A stretch of 64,000 nucleotides of DNA from DATBGO01 sp963840095. GTDB taxonomy: Bacteria > Actinomycetota > Actinomycetes > Streptosporangiales > Streptosporangiaceae. The notes below the pieces were generated by a model. That model saw only the letters and a program-made list of their open reading frames with translations. It did not search any database and was not told where the DNA came from. Numbering within the stretch: position 1 is the first letter of the stretch; each line of letters begins with the position of its first letter. The stretch lies in NCBI GenBank assembly GCA_963840095.1, contig CAWIXN010000001.1, positions 186,001 to 250,000 on the forward strand, given 5' to 3'. A program made the translations under genes and the position numbers. Positions 1 through 8,851 of this stretch are shown in pieces.

Positions 1-796
1 TGCAGGCCGAGCCCGGGCCGGCCGGGATCGGGGGTGAGCACGCCGCCGGCCGGATCGAGGGCCCCGTCGAAGAGCAGCTGCTCGATCCGCTGATGGTCAT
101 GGAAGAACTCGACGTGCCGCAGGTTCGGGACCGCGGCTGCGGCGTGCGCGTGCAGGTTAGGGGCACAGTGCCCGGACACCTGCAGGCCGTGCGCCTGGCG
201 TCCACGTACAGCTCGGTGTCCGGGCCGATAACCTCGCGCGCCAGCGCCACCCGCGCCAGGTCCCGTCGCTCGTCGCTCCCCCACGACTCGGCTATCTTGA
301 TCTTGACCCGCGGGATGCGCTCCTTGTCGACCCACCCGGACAGCTGGTCCCTGGTCTGCTGCTCGTCATAGGTAGTGAAGCCGCCGCTGCCGTACCCGGG
401 CACGTGCTCGCGGGCCCGGCCGAGCAGGCCGGTGACCGGCACACCCAGCAGCCGCGCCTTCAGGTCCCACAGCGCGATGTCCACTGCCGAGATCGCCGTC
501 GCCGCGATCCCGCCCCGGCCGATATTGCGGACCGCCCGGGCCATGGCCTCGGCGGCCCCGGGGATGTCGAAGGCGCTGCGGCCCACGACGGACCCGGCCA
601 GCACGTCGGCGACAACGCCCCCGGCGGCCGCGGCCGCATAGGTCCAGCCGATGCCCTGCTCACCGCCCGCGCTGGCGGTCACCAGCACCAGCGTCGTGGA
701 GTTCCAGGCCAGCGTCCCGTCGCCCTCAGGCGCGTCGGTCGGGATGACGTACACCGCGGCCGCGACGTCCTCGACCGCGGGGGTGTCAGTGGTCAC
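1..796 (-). pseudogene. Enolase-superfamily (mandelate racemase-like) gene, internally deleted, cut by window edge
   Basis: Read from a GTG at 796, the first ~200 codons give the capping domain and first barrel strands of a mandelate racemase/muconate lactonizing enzyme, including the KxK catalytic motif in RVKIKIAES and the strand LYVDA. Between about 185 and 200 the frame breaks. The other frame then carries a typical family C-terminus (SGHCAPNLHAHAAAAVP, HVEFFHDHQRIE). The barrel section that should lie between, with the acidic metal ligands and second catalytic base, is missing, so this is an internal deletion plus frame change and not a simple point frameshift. The gene cannot encode an active sugar-acid dehydratase/racemase. 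The 3' end lies outside the window. Confidence 0.75.
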
Positions 797-1013
797 CGTA
801 GCCTCGCCCTCCCGTCCTTGGTGATCCGAGCCGGATACTGTCGGCTACCCCTTGCCTCGCGGCGCAAACAGGGCGAGCCCGGGTGGCGTCCGGCCGTAAG
901 TGCAGACCGGTCGCGAAAGGCGCCACACCATGAGGCATGGCACAGGCCCACGCGGGTAGCTCGCCGCAGGTAATTAAGGGCTGTGCGGTACCAGCGGGCG
1001 GGAGGCAGCGTCG

Positions 1014-1520
1014 ATGACGGCAAGGCAGCTCAGCGATCCGCGGCCGGAGTCGCAGGCTCAGCGTGACGACCGCAACCTCTCCGAGATAATCCAGGAGCTT
1101 CGGGTGGCCGGACTGGGCGTGCAGGTCTTGTTCGGGTTCCTGCTCTCGCTGCCCTTCACCAACAGGTTCGTCAAACTCAGCCATGCCCAGCGCGAGCTGT
1201 ACCTGGCCACCGTCCTGCTCACGGCCGTCTCGATCGCGCTGCTGGCCGGACCGGTCGCCTACCACCGGGTCGTGTTCCGCCGCCGTCAGAAGGAAAGCCT
1301 GGTGCAGGCGGCCAGCAAGATGGCGATCCTCGGGCTCATCACCGTCTCCCTGGCCGTCTGCGGAGCCGTCCTGCTGGTGACCAGTTTCGTCGCCAAGAGC
1401 CTGCCGGCGGCCGTCATCACCGCGATCGTCGTGTGCGCGTTCGGCGGCTTGTGGTTCGTCTTCCCGCTGGTCCGCCGCGCGGATAGCGATCGATCAGAAC
1501 AGGCCGGCCCGACGCATTGA
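1014..1520 (+). CDS. DUF6328 family membrane protein
   Basis: 168 residues. The N-terminal block RNLSEIIQELRVAGLGVQVL followed by FGFLLSLPFTNRF and the motif GPVAYHRVVFRRRQK are typical of the actinobacterial DUF6328 family as I remember it. Four hydrophobic segments (about residues 40-60, 70-90, 108-128, 133-153) predict an integral membrane protein with a short charged C-terminus. The function of the family is unknown. The last 27 bases overlap the convergent phospholipase D-like gene. No clear operon partner. Confidence 0.8.
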   Translation: MTARQLSDPRPESQAQRDDRNLSEIIQELRVAGLGVQVLFGFLLSLPFTNRFVKLSHAQRELYLATVLLTAVSIALLAGPVAYHRVVFRRRQKESLVQAASKMAILGLITVSLAVCGAVLLVTSFVAKSLPAAVITAIVVCAFGGLWFVFPLVRRADSDRSEQAGPTH

Positions 1521-3188
1521 CGGAGGCCGGCCGTCCGGATCGTAGATCAGCCGGTAGAGCGCCGACGCCCACATGCGGGTGGCAGCCGGAATCTGCGGGG
1601 TCGGATAGCGCCGCAGCTGCCCGGGCGGCCGCGGGCCGCGCCGTCCGCCTTCGTGCCATGCGTCGAGCGCCGCCGCCGCCCGCTCGAAAGACTCGAACAT
1701 CTCCAGGCCGCCGGGGGTGGGCGCCGCTGCGGCATCCACCGCGGTTCCGGGATACTCGGTTCCGCGATGCTCGGTTCCGGGATGCTCGGCCCCGAGATGC
1801 TCGGCGCCCAGCGCTATCCTGAGCCGCCTCGCGAAGGTGCCCACGGCGCCCGGGCCGCCTGCGGGCTGAGCGTCAGGCTGGGTGCCGGGCTCGTCATCGG
1901 GCTGAGCGCCCGATCCGGCGGCGGGCCAGGCCGCCTCGTCGAGGATCGCGCAGCTGACCTCGGAGTCGTGCGTCCAGGAACGGCGGTTGAAGTTGTCCGA
2001 TCCGATAATGGCCCAGGTGTCGTCGACGATGCAGACCTTGGCGTGCACATAGATGGGAATGCCTCCGGCGTTTTCCAGGCCGTAGACAGCTACCCGGCTC
2101 CCGCCCGCCGCATACAGCAAGTCCAGCGCATCCACGCGGCCGATGAGGTTGGGCGGCGTGGAGATCCGGCCGTCCTGGTCGGGAAACCTCGGAATCACCG
2201 CGATCAGGTGCAGTCTTGGGGTGTCGCGTAGGGCGTCGGCGAGGACCTTGACGACCTCCTCCGACCACAGGTACTGATCCTCCAGGTAGATCAGGGACCG
2301 GGCCCGGGGCAGTACCTTCAGGTACGCGCGGGCGATGCTCCGCTCGCCGTCCGGAGCGAAGTCGTACCCCGGCCGCCGGCCGGGATAGGTGCGCAGCAGC
2401 TGGACGGCGTGCGTGCCGCGTGGCCGGGGATCAGGGAGCTGTGCGGGCAGCGGCTGGGCGTGGTGGTCCCGGCCGGTGGCCGCGTCACGCAGGCGGTGCA
2501 GGGGATTGCGGGTAAGCGGCGCCGGGTCCTCCCACCGCTCGCGGAACACGGTCTCGACATCACCGACCGCCGGGCCCTGGATCATCGCCTGGATGTCGTG
2601 CCAGGGCGGCCGCGAGCCGTAGACCGAGGACATCGGCTGCCGCTGCGGGTCACCGAGATGCCTGCGGTCGTCGCGGCGGCTGTGGCACAGGTCGATCCCA
2701 CCGACGAAGGCCACGTCACGCTCGGGGCGAGACGGATGCCTGAGCACGACCAGCTTCATGTGATGCGAGCCGCCGGGCCGGACCCGCATGTCGAGCAGGC
2801 AGCAGCCGCCCGCGGCCTCGATCTCATCGCCCAGCGAGCGGTTCTCTTGCTCGCTGAACTGGAACCGGTCCAGGTGCGAGCGCCACAGCAGCCCCCTGAC
2901 CAGGACGCCGCGCTTGGCGGCGGCGCAGAAGACGTCCGCCACCGCGGTATCGGGACCACCATCCAGCCACTCGTCAGGATCGCCACGCCAGTCGGTGAAC
3001 ATCAGCAGATCGCCGGTCTGCATCGCATTGACCCGGGTGAGCAGCCTGTCGAAGTACGACATGCCGTGGATGAGCGGACGGACCTCGTTGCCTACCGACC
3101 AGGCCAGCCCGTCGGGATGCCTGGAGTCAAGGCGGGTGGCCGGGTTACCGCGCTGCGCAGCGGTGAGAAACCATTCGTCGAGTTGCAC
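1494..3188 (-). CDS. Phospholipase D-like protein with two HKD motifs
   Basis: 564 residues from a GTG start. First HKD motif near residue 142 (SHHMKLVVLRHP, with the later VAFVGGIDLCHSRRDD), second near residue 380 (YVHAKVCIVDDTWAIIGSDN, then NRRSWTHDSE). Two HKD motifs in one chain form the active site of phosphodiesterases acting on phospholipids, such as PLD or cardiolipin synthase-like enzymes. No signal peptide or transmembrane helix is evident, so I infer a cytosolic or peripheral enzyme. Residues ~460-485 contain a pentapeptide repeat (EHLGA/EHPGT/EHRGT/EYPGT) encoded by a 15-bp tandem repeat. It overlaps the DUF6328 gene tail to tail. Exact substrate cannot be told. Confidence 0.85.
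   Translation of the reverse strand: MQLDEWFLTAAQRGNPATRLDSRHPDGLAWSVGNEVRPLIHGMSYFDRLLTRVNAMQTGDLLMFTDWRGDPDEWLDGGPDTAVADVFCAAAKRGVLVRGLLWRSHLDRFQFSEQENRSLGDEIEAAGGCCLLDMRVRPGGSHHMKLVVLRHPSRPERDVAFVGGIDLCHSRRDDRRHLGDPQRQPMSSVYGSRPPWHDIQAMIQGPAVGDVETVFRERWEDPAPLTRNPLHRLRDAATGRDHHAQPLPAQLPDPRPRGTHAVQLLRTYPGRRPGYDFAPDGERSIARAYLKVLPRARSLIYLEDQYLWSEEVVKVLADALRDTPRLHLIAVIPRFPDQDGRISTPPNLIGRVDALDLLYAAGGSRVAVYGLENAGGIPIYVHAKVCIVDDTWAIIGSDNFNRRSWTHDSEVSCAILDEAAWPAAGSGAQPDDEPGTQPDAQPAGGPGAVGTFARRLRIALGAEHLGAEHPGTEHRGTEYPGTAVDAAAAPTPGGLEMFESFERAAAALDAWHEGGRRGPRPPGQLRRYPTPQIPAATRMWASALYRLIYDPDGRPPSMRRAGLF
1751..1810 (-). repeat. 15-bp tandem repeat, four units, inside the PLD-like gene
   Basis: Four adjacent units on the + strand: gatactcggttccgc, gatgctcggttccgg, gatgctcggccccga and gatgctcggcgccca. 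The unit is a multiple of three, so the coding frame is preserved and it gives a pentapeptide repeat near the C-terminus of the phospholipase D-like protein. Copy number is likely variable between strains (inference). Confidence 0.85.
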
Positions 3189-3425
3189 GACGCAGCACTA
3201 CCCAGGTGATCGCCCCGGACACACCGCCGGGTGAGAGCGCGATTCGCGGGTAGGGAAGCCATCCGGCGACCGAACGGGCCGACCGCCGTCGCAGGTCAGT
3301 GATGCCCGCCAGTCCCGGCCCGAAGCGATATGAGGCAGCGCCATGGCAGCGAGAAAACCAGCAGATAACGGGGGCAGCCAGCCGGCCGAGAGCCAGGGAA
3401 GCCGGGCCAGGCAACGGGGGCAGTC

Positions 3426-4373
3426 ATGAGCGCGCCGCCCTCGGACACCCTGACCACCGGAGGCATCCGGGTCCAGCTGTCCAACACCGGCAAGGTCATC
3501 TTCCCGGAGGAGGGGATCACCAAGGGTGACCTCATCGGCTACTACCGCGAGGCGGCCAGCCGGATGCTGCCCTACCTCCGCGGGCGCCCGGTCGCACTGG
3601 CCCGCTACCCCGACGGCATCACCGGCGAGCGCATCTTCCAGAAGAACGTGCCGGGCTATTTCCCTGACTGGGTCAGCCGGGCCAAGGTGGGCAAGCAGGA
3701 CGGCACCCTCACGCATGTCATCTGCGACAAGCCAGCGACCCTCATCTACCTGGCCAATCAGGCCTGCATCGAGCTGCATATCTTCCTTAGCAGGGTAGGG
3801 AGCCTGCGCAACCCGGACCAGCTGGTGTTCGACCTCGATCCGCCGGATAACGACCATTTCCACGACGCCCGCCGCGCCGCGCTCGCGCTGCGGGACCTCC
3901 TCGAGGACGAGCTGGGCCTGACGACGTTCGTCAAGACCACCGGCGGCAAGGGCCTGCACATTCATCTGACGCTCAACGCCAGGGATGACTTCGACGCGGC
4001 GCGCGCGTTCGCCCGCCAGGCCGCGGGCCTGCTGACGGCCAGGCATCCTGACCTAGTCACGACCGAGCAGCGCAAGGACAAGCGCGGCGGCCGCGTGTAC
4101 GTGGACATCATGCGTAACGCCTACGCTCAGACGGTCGTCGCGCCTTACACGGTCCGGGCCAGGCCTGGCGCACCGGTCGCGGTCCCGCTGCACTGGGACG
4201 AGGTGGCCGACCGCAGCCTGGAGCCCGGCCGGTTCACGCTGCGCACCGTCCCGGGCAGGCTGAGCGGCCTGGGCGAGTCCACGGCCGACCCGTGGGCCGG
4301 CCTGAGCAGGCGCCGGTACGGGCTAGCCAAGGCCACCGGCCTGCTTGAACAGCTCACCGCCGCCTCTCCATGA
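3426..4373 (+). CDS. ligD: LigD-type polymerase/primase domain protein (NHEJ)
   Basis: 315 residues, a stand-alone archaeo-eukaryotic primase-type polymerase domain as found in bacterial LigD. Visible motifs: phosphate-contact region GERIFQKNVP (~63-72), catalytic DLDP (~137), TTGGKGLHIHL (~176-186) and RVYVDIMRNAYAQT (~220-233). The family extends and fills ends during Ku-dependent double-strand break repair and prefers ribonucleotides. There is no ligase or nuclease domain and no ku gene in the window, so this is the split arrangement where ligase and polymerase are separate genes. The ATG at 3426 follows a G-rich stretch (gggggcagtc). Its stop codon is the first three bases of a palindromic element. 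Confidence 0.88.
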   Translation: MSAPPSDTLTTGGIRVQLSNTGKVIFPEEGITKGDLIGYYREAASRMLPYLRGRPVALARYPDGITGERIFQKNVPGYFPDWVSRAKVGKQDGTLTHVICDKPATLIYLANQACIELHIFLSRVGSLRNPDQLVFDLDPPDNDHFHDARRAALALRDLLEDELGLTTFVKTTGGKGLHIHLTLNARDDFDAARAFARQAAGLLTARHPDLVTTEQRKDKRGGRVYVDIMRNAYAQTVVAPYTVRARPGAPVAVPLHWDEVADRSLEPGRFTLRTVPGRLSGLGESTADPWAGLSRRRYGLAKATGLLEQLTAASP

Positions 4374-4419
4374 TCATGTCGAGTTGTCAGCGATTACACC
4401 TGAGAACCCGACAAGATCA
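4371..4419. repeat. Dispersed palindromic element, copy 1
   Basis: Left arm TGATCATGTCGAGTTGTCAG (4371-4390), 9-base loop, right arm CTGAGAACCCGACAAGATCA (4400-4419). The arms pair at 17 of 20 positions. The ligD stop codon is inside the left arm. The element resembles the palindrome at 30253-30307 (same TGATCnTGnCGA start, TCAGCGAT centre and AAGATCA end), so it looks like a small repeat family and not only a local terminator. It could still form a strong RNA hairpin and end ligD transcription. Confidence 0.7.
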
Positions 4420-4474
4420 TTTGAAAAGCAAGCGACCGTGCTTCAGCCCGCCCGCCGTGGGTAGCAGACTGCAC

Positions 4475-6030
4475 ATGGTGACCCAAATCCGAGAAACCGA
4501 ACGAAAGTACGAGGCGGCGCCAGGAACGCCGCTGCCAGCACTGAGCGATCTGCCGCTGGTCGCCATGGAATCTGACTCAGGCGAGCAGACGCTGGAGGCC
4601 GAGTACTACGACACGGCCGACCTGCGGCTGATCCGGGCCGGTGTCACGCTGCGCCGGCGCCGCGGTGGCAGCGACCCGGGCTGGCACCTGAAGCTGCCGG
4701 TCGGCGGTGATTCCAGGGATGAGATCAGGCTGCCGCTCCGGCGAGCAGGCCGCAAGGTGCCCGCGGATCTGGCCGCGCTGGTGCGCGTGCACACGCGGGG
4801 CGAGCCGCTGCGTCCGGTGGCGCTCATCACGACCAGGCGCCAGCTCCGGGTGCTGCTCGACGAGGCTGGATCCTCGCTCGCCGAGGTCGCGGCCGACGAC
4901 GTGTCGGCGGAGGCCATGGGGGACGAGGCCACGCTGTCGCGGTGGCACGAGGTGGAGGTCGAGCTGACCGGCGGCAGCATGCGGCTGCTGGAGGCGGCCG
5001 ACAAGGCACTGCGGCGGGGCGGTCTGCGGCCCGCGGCGCAGCGGGCCAAGCTGGAGCGCGCGCTGGCCGACCAGCTGCAGCCGGCCAGCCAGCCGCGCTC
5101 GGCCGACCGGCTGCCGCCAGGGGCCGGCCTGCCCCGGCCGACCAGGCGCTCGGCCGCCGCCGAGGTCGTGCTGGCCTACGCGGCCGCACAGGTAGCGGCG
5201 CTGAAAGCCGCCGACCCGCTGGTCCGCAGGGACACGCCGGATTCGGTCCATCAGATGCGGGTGGCCACCCGCCGGCTGCGCGCCACGCTGAAGTCATTCA
5301 GCGCGGTTGCGGACCCCGCCGACACCAAATCGCTCGGCGACGAGCTGAAGTGGCTCGGTACCGTCCTCGGCGCCCCGCGCGACGCTGAGGTGCTGGCTGG
5401 GCGGCTCGCGGCCAGCGTGCAGAAGCTGCCGCCTGAGCTGGTACTGGGGCCGGTCCAGGCCCGGCTGCGAGCTCACTTCGCGCCGGTCGAGGCGGCCGCC
5501 CGGGCCGAAGCGCTCCAGGCCCTGGACAGCGACCGTTACCTGGCCCTGCTTGACCGCCTGGACCAGCTGCTTACCGACCCGCCGCTGGCGGAGCGGGCCA
5601 GCCACCGGCCGGCGAGGTGCTGCCGGTGGCAGTCAGCCGGATGCGCCGCCGGGTGCGCAGGCGGATGCGTCAGGCCGAGCGGACGCCGGCCGGGCCGGAC
5701 CGGGACGCGGCCCTGCACGAGGCCCGCAAGGCCGCCAAGGATGCCAGGTACGCGGCCGAGGCGCTCAGTCCGGCCTTCGGCAAGCAGGCCAGACGGTTCG
5801 CCAGCCGCATGAAGAAGGTCCAGTCAGTGCTCGGTGATCACCACGATGCCGTGGTGGCCCGCGGCGCCGTCAGGGACCTCGGCGTGCAGGCCCACCTGGC
5901 CGGGGAGAACGCCTTCACCTTCGGCATTCTCTATGCGGACGACCGCAGGCTCGCCGCGGATCTCGACCGGCAGGCCCGGCGGGCCGTCCAGCAGGCTTCG
6001 CGGCATAAATATCGCAGCTGGCTGCGCTAG
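4475..6030 (+). pseudogene. CYTH and CHAD domain protein, single frameshift
   Basis: The ATG at 4475 is preferred to 4370 because it directly precedes the CYTH signature ETERKYE. CYTH domain (~1-200) keeps the tunnel-lining charged residues of triphosphate-binding enzymes (RRRRGG, WHLKLP, WHEVEVEL). CHAD follows with VHQMRVATRRLRATLKSF. Near 5605-5620 the reading frame must slip back by one base to reach the second CHAD half (HEARKAAKDARYAAEA, GDHHDAVVARG, ending HKYRSWLR at 6030). Without the slip the protein ends early at 5812. CYTH-CHAD proteins bind or hydrolyse polyphosphate/triphosphate. Whether this is a true mutation or a sequencing error cannot be decided here; apart from the slip the sequence is well conserved. 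Confidence 0.8.
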
Positions 6031-6131
6031 CTCAAGTACGCTGCGCTAGCTCCACTACCCGTGCCGATCGCCTCCACCCAGGGGCGGCAACCCGCACCAC
6101 CATGTCCGCCCCTTCGTTCTGGAGTGTCGCG

Positions 6132-8804
6132 ATGGCTATCCCGCCGACGCCAGGTCCCGGCCACCGGTCCGCGACCTACCGGGTCCAGCTGCATGCCGGC
6201 TTCACCTTCGACGACGCGGCCGCGATCACCGGCTACCTGGCCGCGCTCGGTGTCAGTCACCTGTACTGCTCGCCTTACCTGCAGGCCGCCCCGGGCAGTA
6301 CGCACGGCTACGACGTCGTCGACTACGGGCGGCTGAACACCGAGCTGGGCGGCGCGCCCGCGCATGCCAGGCTCAGCGCGCGGCTGGCCGCCGAGGGCCT
6401 GCGCCAGGTACTCGACATCGTGCCCAACCACATGGCGCTCGCGGGACGGGCGAACGCCTGGTGGTGGGATGTCCTCGAGAACGGCCCGTCGAGCCGCTAC
6501 GCCAAGTATTTCGACATCGACTGGGATCCTCCCCAGCGCAAGCTGATCGCCACGGTGCTCATGCCGGTTCTCGGTGATCACTACGGCCGGGTCCTCGAGA
6601 ACGGCGAGCTGACCGTCGAGCGCCAGGGCGGATCGTTCATCGTCCGGTATCACGAGCACGAGGCGCCGCTGTCGCCGCGGACGCTGGACGATCTCCTGGC
6701 CCGCGCCGCCGTCAGCGCCGGATCCGTCGAGCTGAAAAACCTGGCGGCCGATCTCGGCCGCCTGCCGCACGCCATCCTGACCGACCAGGCGGCGGTGGCC
6801 GAGCGCCACCGTGGCAACGAGGAGCTGCGGGCCCGGCTGACCCAGCTGTGCCAGACCCAGCCCGAGGTGGCGTCGGCGATCGACGCCGAGATCATGCAGC
6901 TCAACCGGAACCCTGATGCCCTCGACGAGCTGCTCGGGCGGCAGAACTACCGGCTGGCCTTCTGGACCACCGCCGCCGAGGAGCTCTCCTACCGGAGGTT
7001 CTTCAACATCGATTCGCTCGCCGGGCTGCGGGCAGAGGACGAGGATGTCTTCGCCGACACTCACCGCCTGATCCTCGAGCTGGTCGACAGCGGGTTGCTC
7101 GACGGGCTGCGGATCGACCACGTGGACGGGCTCGCCGACCCCGAGGGTTACCTGCGTCGGCTGCGGGACGCGACCGGGGGCGCCTATGTCCTGGTGGAGA
7201 AGATCCTCGAAGGCGACGAGGAGCTCCCCGGATCGTGGCCGGTCGCGGGGACCACCGGATACGACTTCCTCAACCGGGTCAACCAGCTGTTCGTCGAGGA
7301 GGCCAGCGAGGCTCTCCTGCTGGCCGCCTACGCCGGTTACACCGGAGTGCGGGCGAGCTACGCCGAGATCGTCCAGGAGGCCAAGCTCCAGATCATGGAC
7401 GGGGATCTCGCGGCTGAGGTAGAGCGCCTCACGGGCATGCTGGTGGACGTCTGCGAACGGCACCGCCGGGAGCGCGACTTCACCTACTCCGAGCTGCGGG
7501 ACGCGCTGTGTGAGCTGATCGCCGGATTCAGCGTCTACCGCACCTACGCCCGCCCTGGCCGCCCGGCTACCGCGGCGGACCGGACCCATGTGGCCACCGC
7601 GGTGGCCGCCCTGCGCCACCGCAGGCCCGACATCGACGCCGAGCTGGCGGGCTTCATCGGCGAGCTGCTCGTCGGGGACCGCCCCGGTGCCGTGGAGGCC
7701 GCTTTCCAGGTGCGTTTTGCCCAGGTCAGCGCGCCGGTGATGGCCAAGGGCGTCGAAGACACCGCGTTCTACCGGTACCTGCCGCTGGTGTCGCTCAACG
7801 AGGTCGGCGGTGATCCAGGCCAGTTCGGCAGGCCGGTGGAGGAGTTCCACCGGGCGATGGCCAGCGCCGCATCGCGCTGGCCGGAAGCGATGCTCACCCT
7901 CTCCACGCACGACACCAAGCGCAGCGGTGACGTGCGCGCCAGGCTGAGCCTGCTGTCGGAGCTTCATGAGGCGTGGGAACTTGCCGTGGACCGCTGGGGC
8001 CGCCACAACCGGCGATATAAGCAAAACGGATGGCCGGATCGTAATGCCGAGTACCTGCTGTATCAGACGCTGGTGGGCGCGTGGCCGATCGACCCGGGCC
8101 GGGCCGTCGCGTACATGGCGAAGGCAGTGAAGGAAGCCAAGATTTACACGTCCTGGACCGAACCTGACGCCGGCTACGACCAGGCTCTGGAAAGCTTCGT
8201 CACCGCCATCCTGGCCGACCAGGGCTTCGTCGCTGACCTGAAGGCGTTCCTGGCCGAGCATAAGGTCGTCGAGCTTGGGCGGATCAACTCGCTGGCCCAG
8301 ACCGCGCTGCTGCTGACCTGCCCGGGCGTGCCCGACCTCTACCAGGGCACCGAGGTGTGGGACCTGTCCCTGGTCGACCCGGACAACCGCAGGCCGGTCG
8401 ACTACGCGGCCCGCCGCGATCTGCTGGAGAGCCTGGCTGACGCGGGCCCTGAGGCGGCGCTCGACCGGGCCGCCGACGGCGGCCCGAAGCTCTGGCTGAT
8501 CCACCGGCTGCTGCGGCACCGGTCCTGCCATCCCGAGGCCTACGGCCCTGGCTCCGGTTACGAGCCGCTCCGGGTGACCGGGCCCGCGGCCGCGCACGCG
8601 CTGGCCTTCGCCCGGGCCACCGGGCTGGCCGTGGTAGTGCCGCGGCTGGTGGCCGGGATCGGGGACTGGGCCGGCACGACCGTCGCGCTGCCCGCTGGCC
8701 GGTGGACCGACGTGCTCACCGGCGATCAGGTCGAGGGCGGCGACGTCAGCCCGGGGCAGCTGCTGCGGCGGTTCCCGGTCGCGGTACTGGGCCGGGCAGG
8801 CTGA
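6132..8804 (+). CDS. treY: Malto-oligosyltrehalose synthase
   Basis: About 890 residues. It isomerises the reducing-end alpha-1,4 bond of maltodextrins to alpha,alpha-1,1, making maltooligosyl-trehalose. GH13 features: TYRVQLHAGFTFDDA at the N-terminus, HGYDVVDY, DIVPNHMA, GLRIDHVDGLADPEGYL (nucleophile Asp), VEKILEGDE (acid/base), TLSTHDTKRSGDVRARL and CPGVPDLYQGTE. I chose ATG 6132 because GGAG lies 7 bases upstream; ATG 6102 in the same frame has no clear ribosome site. It is the first gene of treY-treZ-glgX. Confidence 0.95.
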   Translation: MAIPPTPGPGHRSATYRVQLHAGFTFDDAAAITGYLAALGVSHLYCSPYLQAAPGSTHGYDVVDYGRLNTELGGAPAHARLSARLAAEGLRQVLDIVPNHMALAGRANAWWWDVLENGPSSRYAKYFDIDWDPPQRKLIATVLMPVLGDHYGRVLENGELTVERQGGSFIVRYHEHEAPLSPRTLDDLLARAAVSAGSVELKNLAADLGRLPHAILTDQAAVAERHRGNEELRARLTQLCQTQPEVASAIDAEIMQLNRNPDALDELLGRQNYRLAFWTTAAEELSYRRFFNIDSLAGLRAEDEDVFADTHRLILELVDSGLLDGLRIDHVDGLADPEGYLRRLRDATGGAYVLVEKILEGDEELPGSWPVAGTTGYDFLNRVNQLFVEEASEALLLAAYAGYTGVRASYAEIVQEAKLQIMDGDLAAEVERLTGMLVDVCERHRRERDFTYSELRDALCELIAGFSVYRTYARPGRPATAADRTHVATAVAALRHRRPDIDAELAGFIGELLVGDRPGAVEAAFQVRFAQVSAPVMAKGVEDTAFYRYLPLVSLNEVGGDPGQFGRPVEEFHRAMASAASRWPEAMLTLSTHDTKRSGDVRARLSLLSELHEAWELAVDRWGRHNRRYKQNGWPDRNAEYLLYQTLVGAWPIDPGRAVAYMAKAVKEAKIYTSWTEPDAGYDQALESFVTAILADQGFVADLKAFLAEHKVVELGRINSLAQTALLLTCPGVPDLYQGTEVWDLSLVDPDNRRPVDYAARRDLLESLADAGPEAALDRAADGGPKLWLIHRLLRHRSCHPEAYGPGSGYEPLRVTGPAAAHALAFARATGLAVVVPRLVAGIGDWAGTTVALPAGRWTDVLTGDQVEGGDVSPGQLLRRFPVAVLGRAG

Positions 8805-8851
8805 GCGGCGCGGGGGTGGTTTCACGTCGTCGTCGGGGGCAGGAACGGCTG

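Noticed and set aside
6027..8825. 932-codon open frame on the minus strand
   Set aside because: Exact antisense shadow of treY; the plus strand has full GH13 motifs and the minus product is low-complexity Gly/Arg/Val.
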